64,000 bases of DNA from Streptomyces omiyaensis (lineage in GTDB: Bacteria; Actinomycetota; Actinomycetes; Streptomycetales; Streptomycetaceae). The notes below the pieces were generated by a model. It was not told where the DNA came from and made no database searches. It saw only the letters and a list, made by a program, of their open reading frames with translations. A program made the translations under genes and the position numbers. Location: NCBI RefSeq assembly GCF_014650895.1, contig NZ_BMVV01000004.1, forward strand, positions 412,881 to 476,880. The letters run 5' to 3'. This document shows positions 38,121-46,054 of this stretch, piece after piece. Within the stretch, counting starts at the first letter, position 1, and every line of letters starts with the position of its first letter.

Positions 38121-38774
38121 TCACGCCCACCGCGCGCACGCGGCGTCGAGGCGGGGGTCGGTGCGCACCCAGACTTCGCCCCCGGCGGCCCCGGCCGGGG
38201 CGTCGACCCGCTCGACGCCGAGGAACTCGATCAGCCGGAGCAGTTCGGCCCTTTCGGCCCGGTCGTCGTCGACGCCGTGCGAGTCGAAGAAGACGTAGTA
38301 CCGGTCGCTCGGGTCCACGATGCCCGCATCCGCCCAGATCCGGGCGACCTCCTCGATCGCCGCCGCTTCCGTCGTGAACGCGGCGGCGCGGGCGGCGCCG
38401 CGGGTCTCCGGTGACGCGTCGAGGTCGGCGGGGTCGGAGAACCACTGGCCGAAGCGGTCGAGGCCGGCGTATCCGTTCTCGAAGAACAGCATCGCGGCGG
38501 GAAGGTGGCGGTTGCCCCGGTCGACCCGGAGGTGTTCCGCCCGGCGCACGCCCGCGTCCTCGATCCGGGAGATCAGGCCCTGCCCCGGCACGAGGACCAG
38601 GTGCTGCCGCGCCGGTTCGTCGCTGATGGTGTAGGTGGCGGCGTCCCGCTCCCGGAAGAACGCGGAGAACGCCACGTAGGCTTCCTGCGGGTCGGCCACG
38701 GAGACCTGCCGGTCGTCGCCGTCGCCGGTGGCGAAGACGAACCGTCTGGGTCCGGGGCGGTAGGGGCGGGCCAT
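38121..38774 (-). CDS. Uncharacterised protein, 217 residues
   Basis: From ATG at 38774 the protein reads MARPYRPGPRRFVFATGDGDD, then a segment of strands (RQHLVLVPGQGLISRIEDAGV) and later GQWFSDPADLDASPETRGAARAA and DRYYVFFDSHGVDDD. Acidic, no signal or membrane helix. I do not recognise a family. It is upstream of and probably co-transcribed with the DUF6357-like gene. Extensions to 39371 are read antisense to kdpC and can be dismissed. Confidence 0.65.
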   Translation of the reverse strand: MARPYRPGPRRFVFATGDGDDRQVSVADPQEAYVAFSAFFRERDAATYTISDEPARQHLVLVPGQGLISRIEDAGVRRAEHLRVDRGNRHLPAAMLFFENGYAGLDRFGQWFSDPADLDASPETRGAARAAAFTTEAAAIEEVARIWADAGIVDPSDRYYVFFDSHGVDDDRAERAELLRLIEFLGVERVDAPAGAAGGEVWVRTDPRLDAACARWA

Positions 38775-38856
38775 GGGCGTCCTTCGTTCGCGTGCGACGG
38801 CTCCGTCAGCGTAGCCGCACCGGAGGGAACGGGGCCCGCCGCTCCTCCGCGGCGGA

Positions 38857-38940
38857 CGGCCGCTCCTCCCCGGCGGGCGGCCGGGGCGGACCTCGGGGCC
38901 GCACGGGTCCGCACCGGGCCGGCCGGCGGAGGAGCGGCCG
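38857..38940 (-). terminator. Probable terminator after kdpC
   Basis: A perfect 13-base inverted repeat (CGGCCGCTCCTCC at 38857-38869 and its complement at 38928-38940) with a 58-base GC-rich loop that can fold further. It starts 7 bases beyond the kdpC stop. Confidence 0.55.
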
Positions 38941-38947
38941 GGGCGGT

Positions 38948-39622
38948 TCAGCCCTCGGCCGCCACGGTGGCCTTCAGCGCGACGTTGAGCTTCAGGACGT
39001 TGACCCGGGGTTCGCCGATGAAGCCGAGGACGCGGTCGTCGGTGTGGTCGGCGACGAGCTTCTCGACCTGCGCGACGGTGAGCCCGTTCCTCTCGGCGAC
39101 GCGGTGGACCTGGAGCTTCGCGTACCGGGGCGAGATGTGCGGGTCGAGGCCGGAACCGGAGGAGGTGACGGCGTCGGCGGGGACGTCCGACGGCTTCACC
39201 TGGTAGTCGGCCGTGGAGTTGTCCTTCACCACGGCGGCCTTGGCGTCGGTCACCCACCGGATCAGGTCCTCGTTGTCGCCGGAGCGGTTGGTGGCTCCGG
39301 AGAGGAGGAGCGCGTACCGGGTGTTGACGGAGTTGGTGCCGAGGCCGTTGGAGGGGCGGGGCTGGAACCACTTCAGGTCCGGGGCCGCGGCCTCCTCCCC
39401 CTCCTTCAGGGGGAGGAGGTAGGTCTGGCCGATGAGTTCGGAGCCGACGGCCTTCCCGCTCGCGTCCTCGATCTCCGAGCCGTTCGCCTTGCCGGGCATG
39501 GTGAGCTGGGCGACGCCGGTGACGGCGAGCGGGTAGAGCACGCCGCAGACCAGGGTCAGGACGAGGAGGGCGCGCAGGCCCGCCCAGAGGACCCGTCCGG
39601 TGTTTCCTACGGAGTTGTTCAT
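38948..39622 (-). CDS. kdpC: Potassium-transporting ATPase subunit KdpC
   Basis: A 224-residue single-pass membrane protein, the periplasmic-facing chaperone-like subunit of the KdpFABC potassium pump. The N-terminal helix is LRALLVLTLVCGVLYPLAVTG. Conserved motifs: IGQTYLLPL, WFQPRPSN, GLDPHISPRYAKLQVHRVA and LGFIGEPRVNVLKLNVAL. I use the ATG at 39622, 8 bases after the kdpB stop; an in-frame TTG at 39634 is less likely. Last gene of kdp operon. Confidence 0.95.
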   Translation of the reverse strand: MNNSVGNTGRVLWAGLRALLVLTLVCGVLYPLAVTGVAQLTMPGKANGSEIEDASGKAVGSELIGQTYLLPLKEGEEAAAPDLKWFQPRPSNGLGTNSVNTRYALLLSGATNRSGDNEDLIRWVTDAKAAVVKDNSTADYQVKPSDVPADAVTSSGSGLDPHISPRYAKLQVHRVAERNGLTVAQVEKLVADHTDDRVLGFIGEPRVNVLKLNVALKATVAAEG

Positions 39623-39630
39623 GGCGGCGA

Positions 39631-41742
39631 TCAACCGATTCCGGGGATGAGGGAGAGGAGCATGTCGATGAGCTTGATGCCGACGAAGGGGGCGACCAGG
39701 CCGCCGAGTCCGTAGACGCAGAGGTTGCGGCGGAGCATGGAGTCGGCGCTGGAGGGCCGGTAGCGCACGCCCTTGAGGGCGAGCGGCACGAGGGCGACGA
39801 TGACCAGGGCGTTGAAGACGACGGCGGAGAGGATCGCCGACTCGGGCGAGGCCAGGCCCATGATGTTGAGCCTGTCCAGCGACGGGTAGGCCACCGCGAA
39901 CATGGCGGGGATGATCGCGAAGTACTTCGCGACGTCGTTGGCGAGGGAGAAGGTCGTCAGGGCGCCCCGGGTGATGAGGAGCTGCTTGCCGATCTCGACG
40001 ATCTCGATGAGCTTGGTCGGGTCGGAGTCGAGGTCGACCATGTTGCCGGCCTCCTTGGCGGCCGACGTGCCCGTGTTCATCGCCACGCCGACGTCCGCCT
40101 GCGCGAGCGCGGGCGCGTCGTTGGTGCCGTCACCGGTCATCGCCACGAGCTTGCCGCCGGCCTGCTCGCGCTTGATGAGGGCCATCTTGTCCTCGGGGGT
40201 GGCCTCGGCGAGGAAGTCGTCGACACCCGCCTCCTCGGCGATCGCCTTCGCGGTCAGCGGGTTGTCACCCGTGATCATGACGGTCCTGATGCCCATGCGG
40301 CGCAGCTCGTCGAACCGCTCCCGCATGCCCTCCTTCACGACGTCCTTGAGGTGGATGACGCCGAGGACCCGCGCGCCCTTGTCGTCGCGCACCGCCACGA
40401 GCAGCGGCGTGCCGCCGGCCTGGGAGATCCGGTCCGTGAGCGCCTGCGCGTCCTCGGCGACGCTGCCGCCCTGCTCCTTCACCCACGCGACGACCGAACC
40501 GGTCGCTCCCTTGCGGACCTTGCGTCCGTCCGCGTCCACGCCCGACATGCGGGTCTGGGCGGTGAATCCGATCCACTCGGCACCGGACAGTTCGCCCCGG
40601 TGGCGTTCGCGCAGGCCGTACCCCTCCTTCGCGAGGACGACGATCGAGCGGCCTTCGGGCGTCTCGTCCGCGAGGGAGGAGAGCTGGGCGGCGTCGGCCA
40701 CCTCGGCCTCGGTGGTTCCGCGTACGGGGACGAACTCCGACGCCCGGCGGTTGCCCAGCGTGATCGTGCCGGTCTTGTCGAGCAGCAGCGTCGACACGTC
40801 GCCGGCGGCCTCGACCGCCCGTCCCGACATCGCCAGCACGTTGCGCTGCACGAGCCGGTCCATGCCGGCGATGCCGATCGCGGAGAGCAGCGCGCCGATG
40901 GTGGTCGGGATCAGGCAGACGAGCAGGGCCGTCAGGACGATGAGCGAGGTCTGCTCGTCGGCGCCCGCGTAGATCGCGAACGGCTTCAGCGTGACGACCA
41001 CGAGGAGGAAGACGATGGTGAGGGAGGCGAGGAGGATGTTGAGGGCGATCTCGTTCGGCGTCTTCTGCCGGGCGGCGCCCTCGACCAGGCCGATCATCCG
41101 GTCGATGAAGGTCTCGCCGGGCTTCGCCGTGATCTTCACGACGATCCGGTCCGAGAGGACCCTCGTACCGCCCGTGACCGCGCACCGGTCGCCGCCGGAC
41201 TCGCGGATGACGGGGGCGGACTCGCCGGTGATCGCGGACTCGTCGACGCTCGCGACGCCCTCGACGACGTCCCCGTCGCCGGGGATGACGTCGCCCGCCT
41301 CGCAGACGACCAGGTCGCCGGGGGTGAGCTCGGTGCCGGGGACCTTCTCCTCGCCCGTGCCGTCCCGGGTGAGACGGCGGGCGACGGTGTCGGTCCTGGC
41401 CTTGCGCAGGGTGTCGGCCTGCGCCTTCCCCCGGCCCTCGGCGACGGCCTCGGCGAGGTTGGCGAAGACGGTGGTGAGCCAGAGCCAGGCGGTGATCGCC
41501 CAGCCGAACCGGTCGCCCGGGTTCCTCACCGCGAGGACCGTGGTGAGGACCGAGCCGACCAGCACCACGAACATGACCGGGGACTTGACCATCACGCGCG
41601 GGTCGAGCTTGCGGAGCGCCTCCGGGAAGGAGGCGAGCAGCTGGGCGGGGTCGAACAGCCCGCCGCCGACGCGTCCGGTCCCGGCGCTCCTCGCTGCGGG
41701 TGCCTCCGGCTCCGTGGGCCGGGTGGGGGTGACGGTGCTCAT
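39631..41742 (-). CDS. kdpB: Potassium-transporting ATPase subunit KdpB
   Basis: A 703-residue P-type ATPase. Actuator motif ITGESAPVI, phosphorylation site [13 protein letters not shown] with Asp322, and the hinge [20 protein letters not shown] are all intact; flanking membrane helices are as in KdpB. It hydrolyses ATP to drive K+ through KdpA at very low external potassium. The N-terminus is extended by about 40 Pro/Thr/Ala-rich residues. The ATG at 41742 overlaps the kdpA stop by 4 bases. Confidence 0.97.
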   Translation of the reverse strand: MSTVTPTRPTEPEAPAARSAGTGRVGGGLFDPAQLLASFPEALRKLDPRVMVKSPVMFVVLVGSVLTTVLAVRNPGDRFGWAITAWLWLTTVFANLAEAVAEGRGKAQADTLRKARTDTVARRLTRDGTGEEKVPGTELTPGDLVVCEAGDVIPGDGDVVEGVASVDESAITGESAPVIRESGGDRCAVTGGTRVLSDRIVVKITAKPGETFIDRMIGLVEGAARQKTPNEIALNILLASLTIVFLLVVVTLKPFAIYAGADEQTSLIVLTALLVCLIPTTIGALLSAIGIAGMDRLVQRNVLAMSGRAVEAAGDVSTLLLDKTGTITLGNRRASEFVPVRGTTEAEVADAAQLSSLADETPEGRSIVVLAKEGYGLRERHRGELSGAEWIGFTAQTRMSGVDADGRKVRKGATGSVVAWVKEQGGSVAEDAQALTDRISQAGGTPLLVAVRDDKGARVLGVIHLKDVVKEGMRERFDELRRMGIRTVMITGDNPLTAKAIAEEAGVDDFLAEATPEDKMALIKREQAGGKLVAMTGDGTNDAPALAQADVGVAMNTGTSAAKEAGNMVDLDSDPTKLIEIVEIGKQLLITRGALTTFSLANDVAKYFAIIPAMFAVAYPSLDRLNIMGLASPESAILSAVVFNALVIVALVPLALKGVRYRPSSADSMLRRNLCVYGLGGLVAPFVGIKLIDMLLSLIPGIG

Positions 41743-43403
41743 GCGGCGAGCCCTTCGGCGAGCGGTCCCAGCGCGAGGGCCGGGAAGTAGGTGAGACCGG
41801 CGACGATCATGATCGTGCCGACGAGGAGGCCCGTGAAGAGGGGCTTCTCGGTGCGCAGCGTGCCCGCCGTCTCGGGTACGGGCCGCTGCTCGGCCAGCGA
41901 TCCGGCGAGCGCGAGGACGAACACCATCGGCAGGAACCGGCCCAGCAGCATCGCGATGCCGAGGGTCGAGTTGAACCACTGCGTGTCGGCGTTGAGCCCC
42001 GCGAAGGCCGAGCCGTTGTTGTTGGCGCCCGAGGTGAAGGCGTACAGGATCTCGGAGAAGCCGTGCGCGCCGGAGTGGGTCATCGAGTGCGCCGGGGTGT
42101 CCAGGACGAACGAGGCGGCCGTGAAGCAGAGGACGAGGGCCGGGGTGACCAGGATGTAGCAGGCCGCGAAGGTGATCTCGCGGGTGCCGATCTTCTTGCC
42201 CAGGTACTCCGGGGTGCGGCCGACCATCAGGCCGGCGAGGAACACCGCGATGACCGCCATGATCAGCATGCCGTAGAGGCCGGAGCCGACACCCCCGGGC
42301 GCGATCTCGCCGAGCTGCATGCCCAGCAGGGTGATGCCGCCGCCGAAGCCGGTGTACGAGGAGTGGAAGGAGTTCACCGCGCCGGTGGAGGTCAGCGTGG
42401 TGGCGACGGCGAAGAGCGAGGACCCGCCGATGCCGAACCGGGTCTCCTTGCCCTCCATCGCCCCGCCCGCGATGTCGAACGCGGTGCCGTTGTGGGCGAA
42501 TTCGGTCCACATCATCAGCGCGGTGGAACCGATCCAGATCGCGGCCATCGTGCCGAGGATCGCGTACCCCTGCTTCAGCGACCCGACCATGCGGCCGAAG
42601 GTGCGGGTGAGCGCGAAGGGGATGACGAGGATCAGATAGATCTCGAAGAGGTTCGACAGCCCGTCGGGATTCTCGAAGGGGTGGGCGGAGTTGGCGTTGA
42701 AGTAACCGCCGCCGTTGGTGCCCAGTTCCTTGATGACCTCCTGGGAGGCCACCGCACCGCCGTTCCACTGCTGCGTGCCGCCCGTGAACTGGCCGACCTC
42801 GTGGATGCCGGAGAAGTTCTGGATCGCGCCGCAGGCGACCAGGACGAGGGCGCCGATCACCGAGATCGGGAGGAGGACGCGCACGACTCCGCGGACCAGG
42901 TCGGCCCAGAAGTTGCCCAGCTCGCCCGTACGGGACCGGGCGAAGCCGCGCACCAGCGCGACCGCCACCGCCATGCCGACCGCCGCCGACACGAAGTTCT
43001 GCACCGCGAGGCCGCCGGTCTGCACGACGTGGCCCATGGCCTGCTCGCCGTAGTACGACTGCCAGTTGGTGTTGGCGACGAAGGACGCGGCCGTGTTGAA
43101 CGCCTGGTCCGGGTCGATCGACACGAAGCCGAGCGAGCCGGGCAGCGACCCCTGCACCCGCTGGAGCAGGTAGAGGAAGAGCACGCTCACCGCGGAGAAG
43201 GCGAGGACCCCGCGCAGATAGGCCGGCCAGCGCATCTCCGCGTCCGGGTGCGCGCCGATCGCCTTGTAGATCCACTTCTCGGGCCGGTGGTGCTTCTCCG
43301 AGGAGTAGACGCGCGCCATGTGGTCACCCAGCGGTCGGTACGACAGACCGAGCGCGACGACCAGCGCGAGGAGCTGGAGGATTCCAGCCAGGACAGGACT
43401 CAT
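41739..43403 (-). CDS. kdpA: Potassium-transporting ATPase subunit KdpA
   Basis: A 554-residue channel-like subunit. Selectivity-filter-type segments are visible: [38 protein letters not shown] and [13 protein letters not shown]. Ten or more membrane helices. It binds and passes K+, coupled to KdpB. The ATG at 43403 is 8 bases beyond the kdpF stop. Length is normal for KdpA. Confidence 0.97.
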   Translation of the reverse strand: MSPVLAGILQLLALVVALGLSYRPLGDHMARVYSSEKHHRPEKWIYKAIGAHPDAEMRWPAYLRGVLAFSAVSVLFLYLLQRVQGSLPGSLGFVSIDPDQAFNTAASFVANTNWQSYYGEQAMGHVVQTGGLAVQNFVSAAVGMAVAVALVRGFARSRTGELGNFWADLVRGVVRVLLPISVIGALVLVACGAIQNFSGIHEVGQFTGGTQQWNGGAVASQEVIKELGTNGGGYFNANSAHPFENPDGLSNLFEIYLILVIPFALTRTFGRMVGSLKQGYAILGTMAAIWIGSTALMMWTEFAHNGTAFDIAGGAMEGKETRFGIGGSSLFAVATTLTSTGAVNSFHSSYTGFGGGITLLGMQLGEIAPGGVGSGLYGMLIMAVIAVFLAGLMVGRTPEYLGKKIGTREITFAACYILVTPALVLCFTAASFVLDTPAHSMTHSGAHGFSEILYAFTSGANNNGSAFAGLNADTQWFNSTLGIAMLLGRFLPMVFVLALAGSLAEQRPVPETAGTLRTEKPLFTGLLVGTIMIVAGLTYFPALALGPLAEGLAA

Positions 43404-43411
43404 CTCGGCTC

Positions 43412-43501
43412 TCAGAACCTCTCCGGCTTGACGAGGGCGAGGACGAGATAACCCAGCAGGGCGGCGGCCACCAGCAGACCGACGATGTTCTCGGCGCTCA
43501 C
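43412..43501 (-). CDS. kdpF: KdpF small membrane subunit
   Basis: A 29-residue single-helix peptide from GTG at 43501. The core [18 protein letters not shown] is followed by the diagnostic end VKPERF, matching the KdpF family. It stabilises the KdpABC complex in lipid bilayers. GTG overlaps the stop of the preceding 27-codon gene as GTGA, which together with position just before kdpA argues that it is translated. Confidence 0.93.
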   Translation of the reverse strand: MSAENIVGLLVAAALLGYLVLALVKPERF

Positions 43502-43581
43502 AGCCTGGCCACCCCCTTGGCGATGAAGGCCACCAGCGCGAAAACCGCGATCGTGGTGACGACGAAGGCCACGTCGGCCAT
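43498..43581 (-). CDS. 27-residue membrane peptide leading the kdp operon
   Basis: From ATG at 43581 it reads [20 protein letters not shown] and ends AKGVARL, one hydrophobic helix with a basic tail. CGGGAG precedes the ATG by a suitable distance. It overlaps kdpF by 4 bases. It resembles KdpF in size and layout but lacks the KPERF end, so it may be a paralogue, a regulatory micropeptide or a second small subunit. I consider it real because of its ribosome site, coupling and clear helix. Confidence 0.75.
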   Translation of the reverse strand: MADVAFVVTTIAVFALVAFIAKGVARL

Positions 43582-43663
43582 CGTGAACTCCCGGAGAAGA
43601 AGGAAGAGCGAATTTCTCTGACGAGATGAGAAAACAGCCTTTCCGGCCGCTCGCCGGCGCCGT

Positions 43664-43701
43664 TGACGCCGTCCTGACGCCCTTGGAGCCCCTCTTGACG
43701 C
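43664..43701 (-). promoter_or_regulatory. Three phased TGACGC direct repeats upstream of kdp
   Basis: TGACGC at 43664-43669, 43675-43680 and 43696-43701 (GCGTCA on the kdp strand), offsets 11 and 21 bp, hence one and two helical turns. They lie about 85-120 bases upstream of the first kdp ATG. Same-face direct repeats are typical for OmpR-type activators such as KdpE; assignment is inference. The rest of the gap 43582-43884 shows no convincing gene; the possible frame at 43626-43859 is Pro/Arg/Ser-rich. Confidence 0.5.
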
Positions 43702-43884
43702 ATCCCCTACGCGACGGGGCGACGCCCTGGTTCCGCGGGGCGCGGCCCCGCTCCAGGGCCTCGGCGGCCCCCCGGTCCTCCGGGCCCGGAGAGGGGGCGG
43801 GCGGTCACGGCGCGGGCCTCGTCGCGGCCGTCCTCCCGGAGCCGGTCCACCGCCCCTGACCGCGGTGGCCGCGCCCGGAGGCGG

Positions 43885-44241
43885 TCAGGACGCCACCCAC
43901 GCGGTGGCCTCGTCGCGCCGCGCGAGGGGGAAGACCTTCGTCTCGCCCGGACTCATCCAGCCGAACAGCGAGGTGAGGTGGGACATCCACTCGACGTCGG
44001 TGACCAGGGCGACCCGCTTCCAGGCCCGCAGGTGCTCCGCCCCCATCCTCAGGTCCTGCCACACGGCGCCGCCGCTCATCCCGTCGAACTCCGGGACGAC
44101 GAGCAGGAAGCGGACCTCACCGGCGCGGGCGGCCCCGGTGAGCGCGGGGATGACCGTGTCGCGGTAGTCCTCGGCGGAGATCCTGCCGTCCACCTCGAAT
44201 CCGACGACGCCGGCGGGCATGGCCTCAAGGCTCCTGATCAC
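43885..44241 (-). CDS. SpoIIAA-like (STAS/SEC14-type) protein
   Basis: 118 residues from GTG at 44241 (VIRSLEAMPAGVVGFEVDG). The core pattern GRISAEDYRDTVIPAL, EVRFLLVVPEFDGMSG, VWQDLRMGAEHLRAWKRVALVTD and GWMSPGETKVFPLARRDEA matches the SpoIIAA-like family (PF11964), a STAS-fold group of unknown role, often linked to membrane or stress functions. An internal ATG at 44220 is an alternative start. It stands alone, and no partner is obvious. Confidence 0.78.
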   Translation of the reverse strand: MIRSLEAMPAGVVGFEVDGRISAEDYRDTVIPALTGAARAGEVRFLLVVPEFDGMSGGAVWQDLRMGAEHLRAWKRVALVTDVEWMSHLTSLFGWMSPGETKVFPLARRDEATAWVAS

Positions 44242-44507
44242 GGCGTCCCTCGTTCCTCTTCCCCCCGGGCCGCCCCGGGGCCGTCCTCCGAGCCTTCCGC
44301 CTCCGCGCCGCCCCGGCAGCGCGGCGTACGCCGGACGGGCGAGGCCCGGACGGCGCGGGAGCCGGCGCGGCGCGGGAGCCGGCGCGGCCGGCGCGTGGCG
44401 GTGGTCGGGCGGAGGGGTCCGGTGGGCGGGAGGGCGCGCCGGGGGGCGGGGAGGACGCGGCGGTGGGCGACGCGGGCGCGGCGGTGGCCGGGCGGGCTTG
44501 CCGGCGG

Positions 44508-44993
44508 TCAGGCGGGCTCGGCGGCCGTCTCCGCGATGCGGAGCAGGGTGGTGCGGATGCCGGCGCTGTTGACGGCCACGCGCCGCGCGGGGTCGGTTCC
44601 GGCGAAGAGGGTGCCGAGGAGTTCGGCGGCCCGGGCGCGGAGGCCCTCGGTGCGCAGGTCCTGCCAGAACTCGGTGAGGCGGGTGCCGTCGCCCTCGGGT
44701 TCGAAGCGGTAGCCCCAGCGGGCGATGGGGAGGCCGAGGACGCCGACGTCGAAGACGAACTCCCGGTCCGGGACGGCCCGGGTGACGCGGCCGAGGGTCG
44801 GCCAGGCGAAGGGGCCGCGCCGGTTGAGGCCGACGAAGCGGGTGCCGGGGCGGGCCGGAGGGCGGGGGACCCAGACGTAGCGGCACTCGGGGCTCCAGCG
44901 GCCCATGTTGCGCAGGTCCGAGACCAGTGCGTAGACGTGCGCCGGCGGGGCGTCCACGACCACGCTCTCCTCCAGGCTCCACCGGCGGTCCAT
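44508..44993 (-). CDS. SRPBCC-family (polyketide cyclase-like) protein
   Basis: 161 residues from ATG at 44993, with GAGGGGAG upstream. The START/Bet v1-like pattern is clear: ESVVVDAPPAHVYALVSDLRNMGRWSPECRYV, a strand ARPGTRFVGLNRRG, REFVFDVGVLGLPIARWGYRFEPEGDGTRLTEFWQDLR and a long C-terminal helix. Probable lipid- or hydrophobic-ligand-binding protein; enzymatic role not proven. The 266-base gap to the next gene on this strand (44242-44507) has only Pro/Arg-rich frames. Confidence 0.83.
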   Translation of the reverse strand: MDRRWSLEESVVVDAPPAHVYALVSDLRNMGRWSPECRYVWVPRPPARPGTRFVGLNRRGPFAWPTLGRVTRAVPDREFVFDVGVLGLPIARWGYRFEPEGDGTRLTEFWQDLRTEGLRARAAELLGTLFAGTDPARRVAVNSAGIRTTLLRIAETAAEPA

Positions 44994-45371
44994 CGGGCGC
45001 TCCCCTCGTGCGGCACGGACGGCCGCCCGCCCGTTACTCGCCGGTACGGTAACGGACCCCGGGGCCCCGGGAACAGGGCCCCGGGGCCGGCTTCCGGCCG
45101 CCGGGTCCCGAACGCGTGGCGCGCCGCGGGACCGGGGCGGGGCCCGAGACCGGAACCGGGACCGAGACGGGGACCGAGGTGGCGGCGAAGGCCGGAGCGG
45201 CCGTCGGGTGCTCCCGGAGGCGGGAAGGAAGGACGGCCCCGTCCCGGACGGGGCGGCCGTCCCGGACGGACGGGACGGCACGACCGCCTCACGAGCCGCC
45301 GGCCGCCGCCGACTCCCCGATGCCTCCCCGATGCCTCTCCGGCGCCTTCGTCGCCCCTCCTGGCGGGCCCT
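44994..45371. other. Gene-free gap with short GC repeats
   Basis: About 378 bases between two minus-strand genes. It holds repeats such as GGACCGAGACGGGGACCGAGG near 45150 (degenerate ACCGGGACCGAGAC units) and GTCCCGGACGG twice near 45240-45270. All frames here are low-complexity. The promoter of the SRPBCC gene probably lies near 45000-45060. Confidence 0.4.
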
Positions 45372-45662
45372 CTACGCGACCGGGGCGCCGAGCGCCGCGT
45401 CTATGCGCAGCTCACGGACGCCGAGCGGTTCGACGAGGGCGCGGAGCGCAGGTTCCGCGAGGACGATCCACGGCTGCGCGGCGCCCAGGACCTCCGTCAG
45501 CCGCGCCGGGGCGCTGAAGGCGACGGCGGTCCGGTCGCCGACCGGTGTGCGGAAGAGCCGGGGCACGCAGCCGCCGGGGCCCGGCCTGACCGGCACGCAG
45601 AGCCGTCGGGCCCGGGGCCGCTCTCCGGGCCCGGCGTCGTCTCCGCGCAGGGCGTCTTCCAT
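45372..45662 (-). CDS. SAV_915-family small protein
   Basis: 96 residues from ATG at 45662 with a good ribosome site (GGGAGGAACC just before it). It reads RLCVPVRPGPGGCVPRLFRTP, then GDRTAVAFSAPARLTEVLGA, LAEPALRALVEPLGVRELRID. This resembles a Streptomyces family named after SAV_915, with an SseB-like tail; function unknown. Longer readings through 48119 run antisense to the RICIN gene and are not real. Confidence 0.7.
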   Translation of the reverse strand: MEDALRGDDAGPGERPRARRLCVPVRPGPGGCVPRLFRTPVGDRTAVAFSAPARLTEVLGAAQPWIVLAEPALRALVEPLGVRELRIDAALGAPVA

Positions 45663-45828
45663 GGTTCCTCCCGAGGCATGGCAGGGGCCCCCGTCGCGGT
45701 CGCGCCGGGGGCGTCTCCCCGGACCTGTACCCGGCGACCACCCGGAGCGACCTCCTCCGGGCGCGCCCCTGAAGGAATCTCCCGTCGCCGGCGGGCGGGT
45801 CGCCCCACCGCCGGCGCCCCGCCCCCCG

Positions 45829-45960
45829 CACGTCACCCGGGCGCACCGCCCCGGACACGTCTTCCCGGTAAGCCGCCCCGATGCATCGCCCCGGTACGCC
45901 GACCCGACGCATGACCCCGGGGCGTCCTCGCGGTACGTCACTCCGGCAGGGCCGCCGCGG
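45829..45960. repeat. Degenerate 26-28 bp periodic repeat
   Basis: Units beginning near 45829, 45856, 45884, 45910 and 45936 share CA(C/T)G(T/A)C-type starts, CCCCGG/CCCGGT centres and GCCGCCCCGA-like ends. They lie in the gene-free gap 45663-46054 upstream of the SAV_915-like gene. In one minus frame they give degenerate YREDAPG/YRGDASG text, which I take as a by-product, not a protein. Confidence 0.45.
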
Positions 45961-46054
45961 GCTCCCGCACGGGCGGCGCGGCCGCCGGCCCCGGCGGGAG
46001 CGGGAGCGTGGCCCTCCCGCCGGGGCCGGCGGTCGCGGAGGGGACGGCTCCCCG

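Noticed and set aside
43626..43859. A 77-codon plus-strand frame upstream of kdp
   Set aside because: Low-complexity Pro/Arg/Ser composition, no ribosome site, and it covers the direct-repeat control region.
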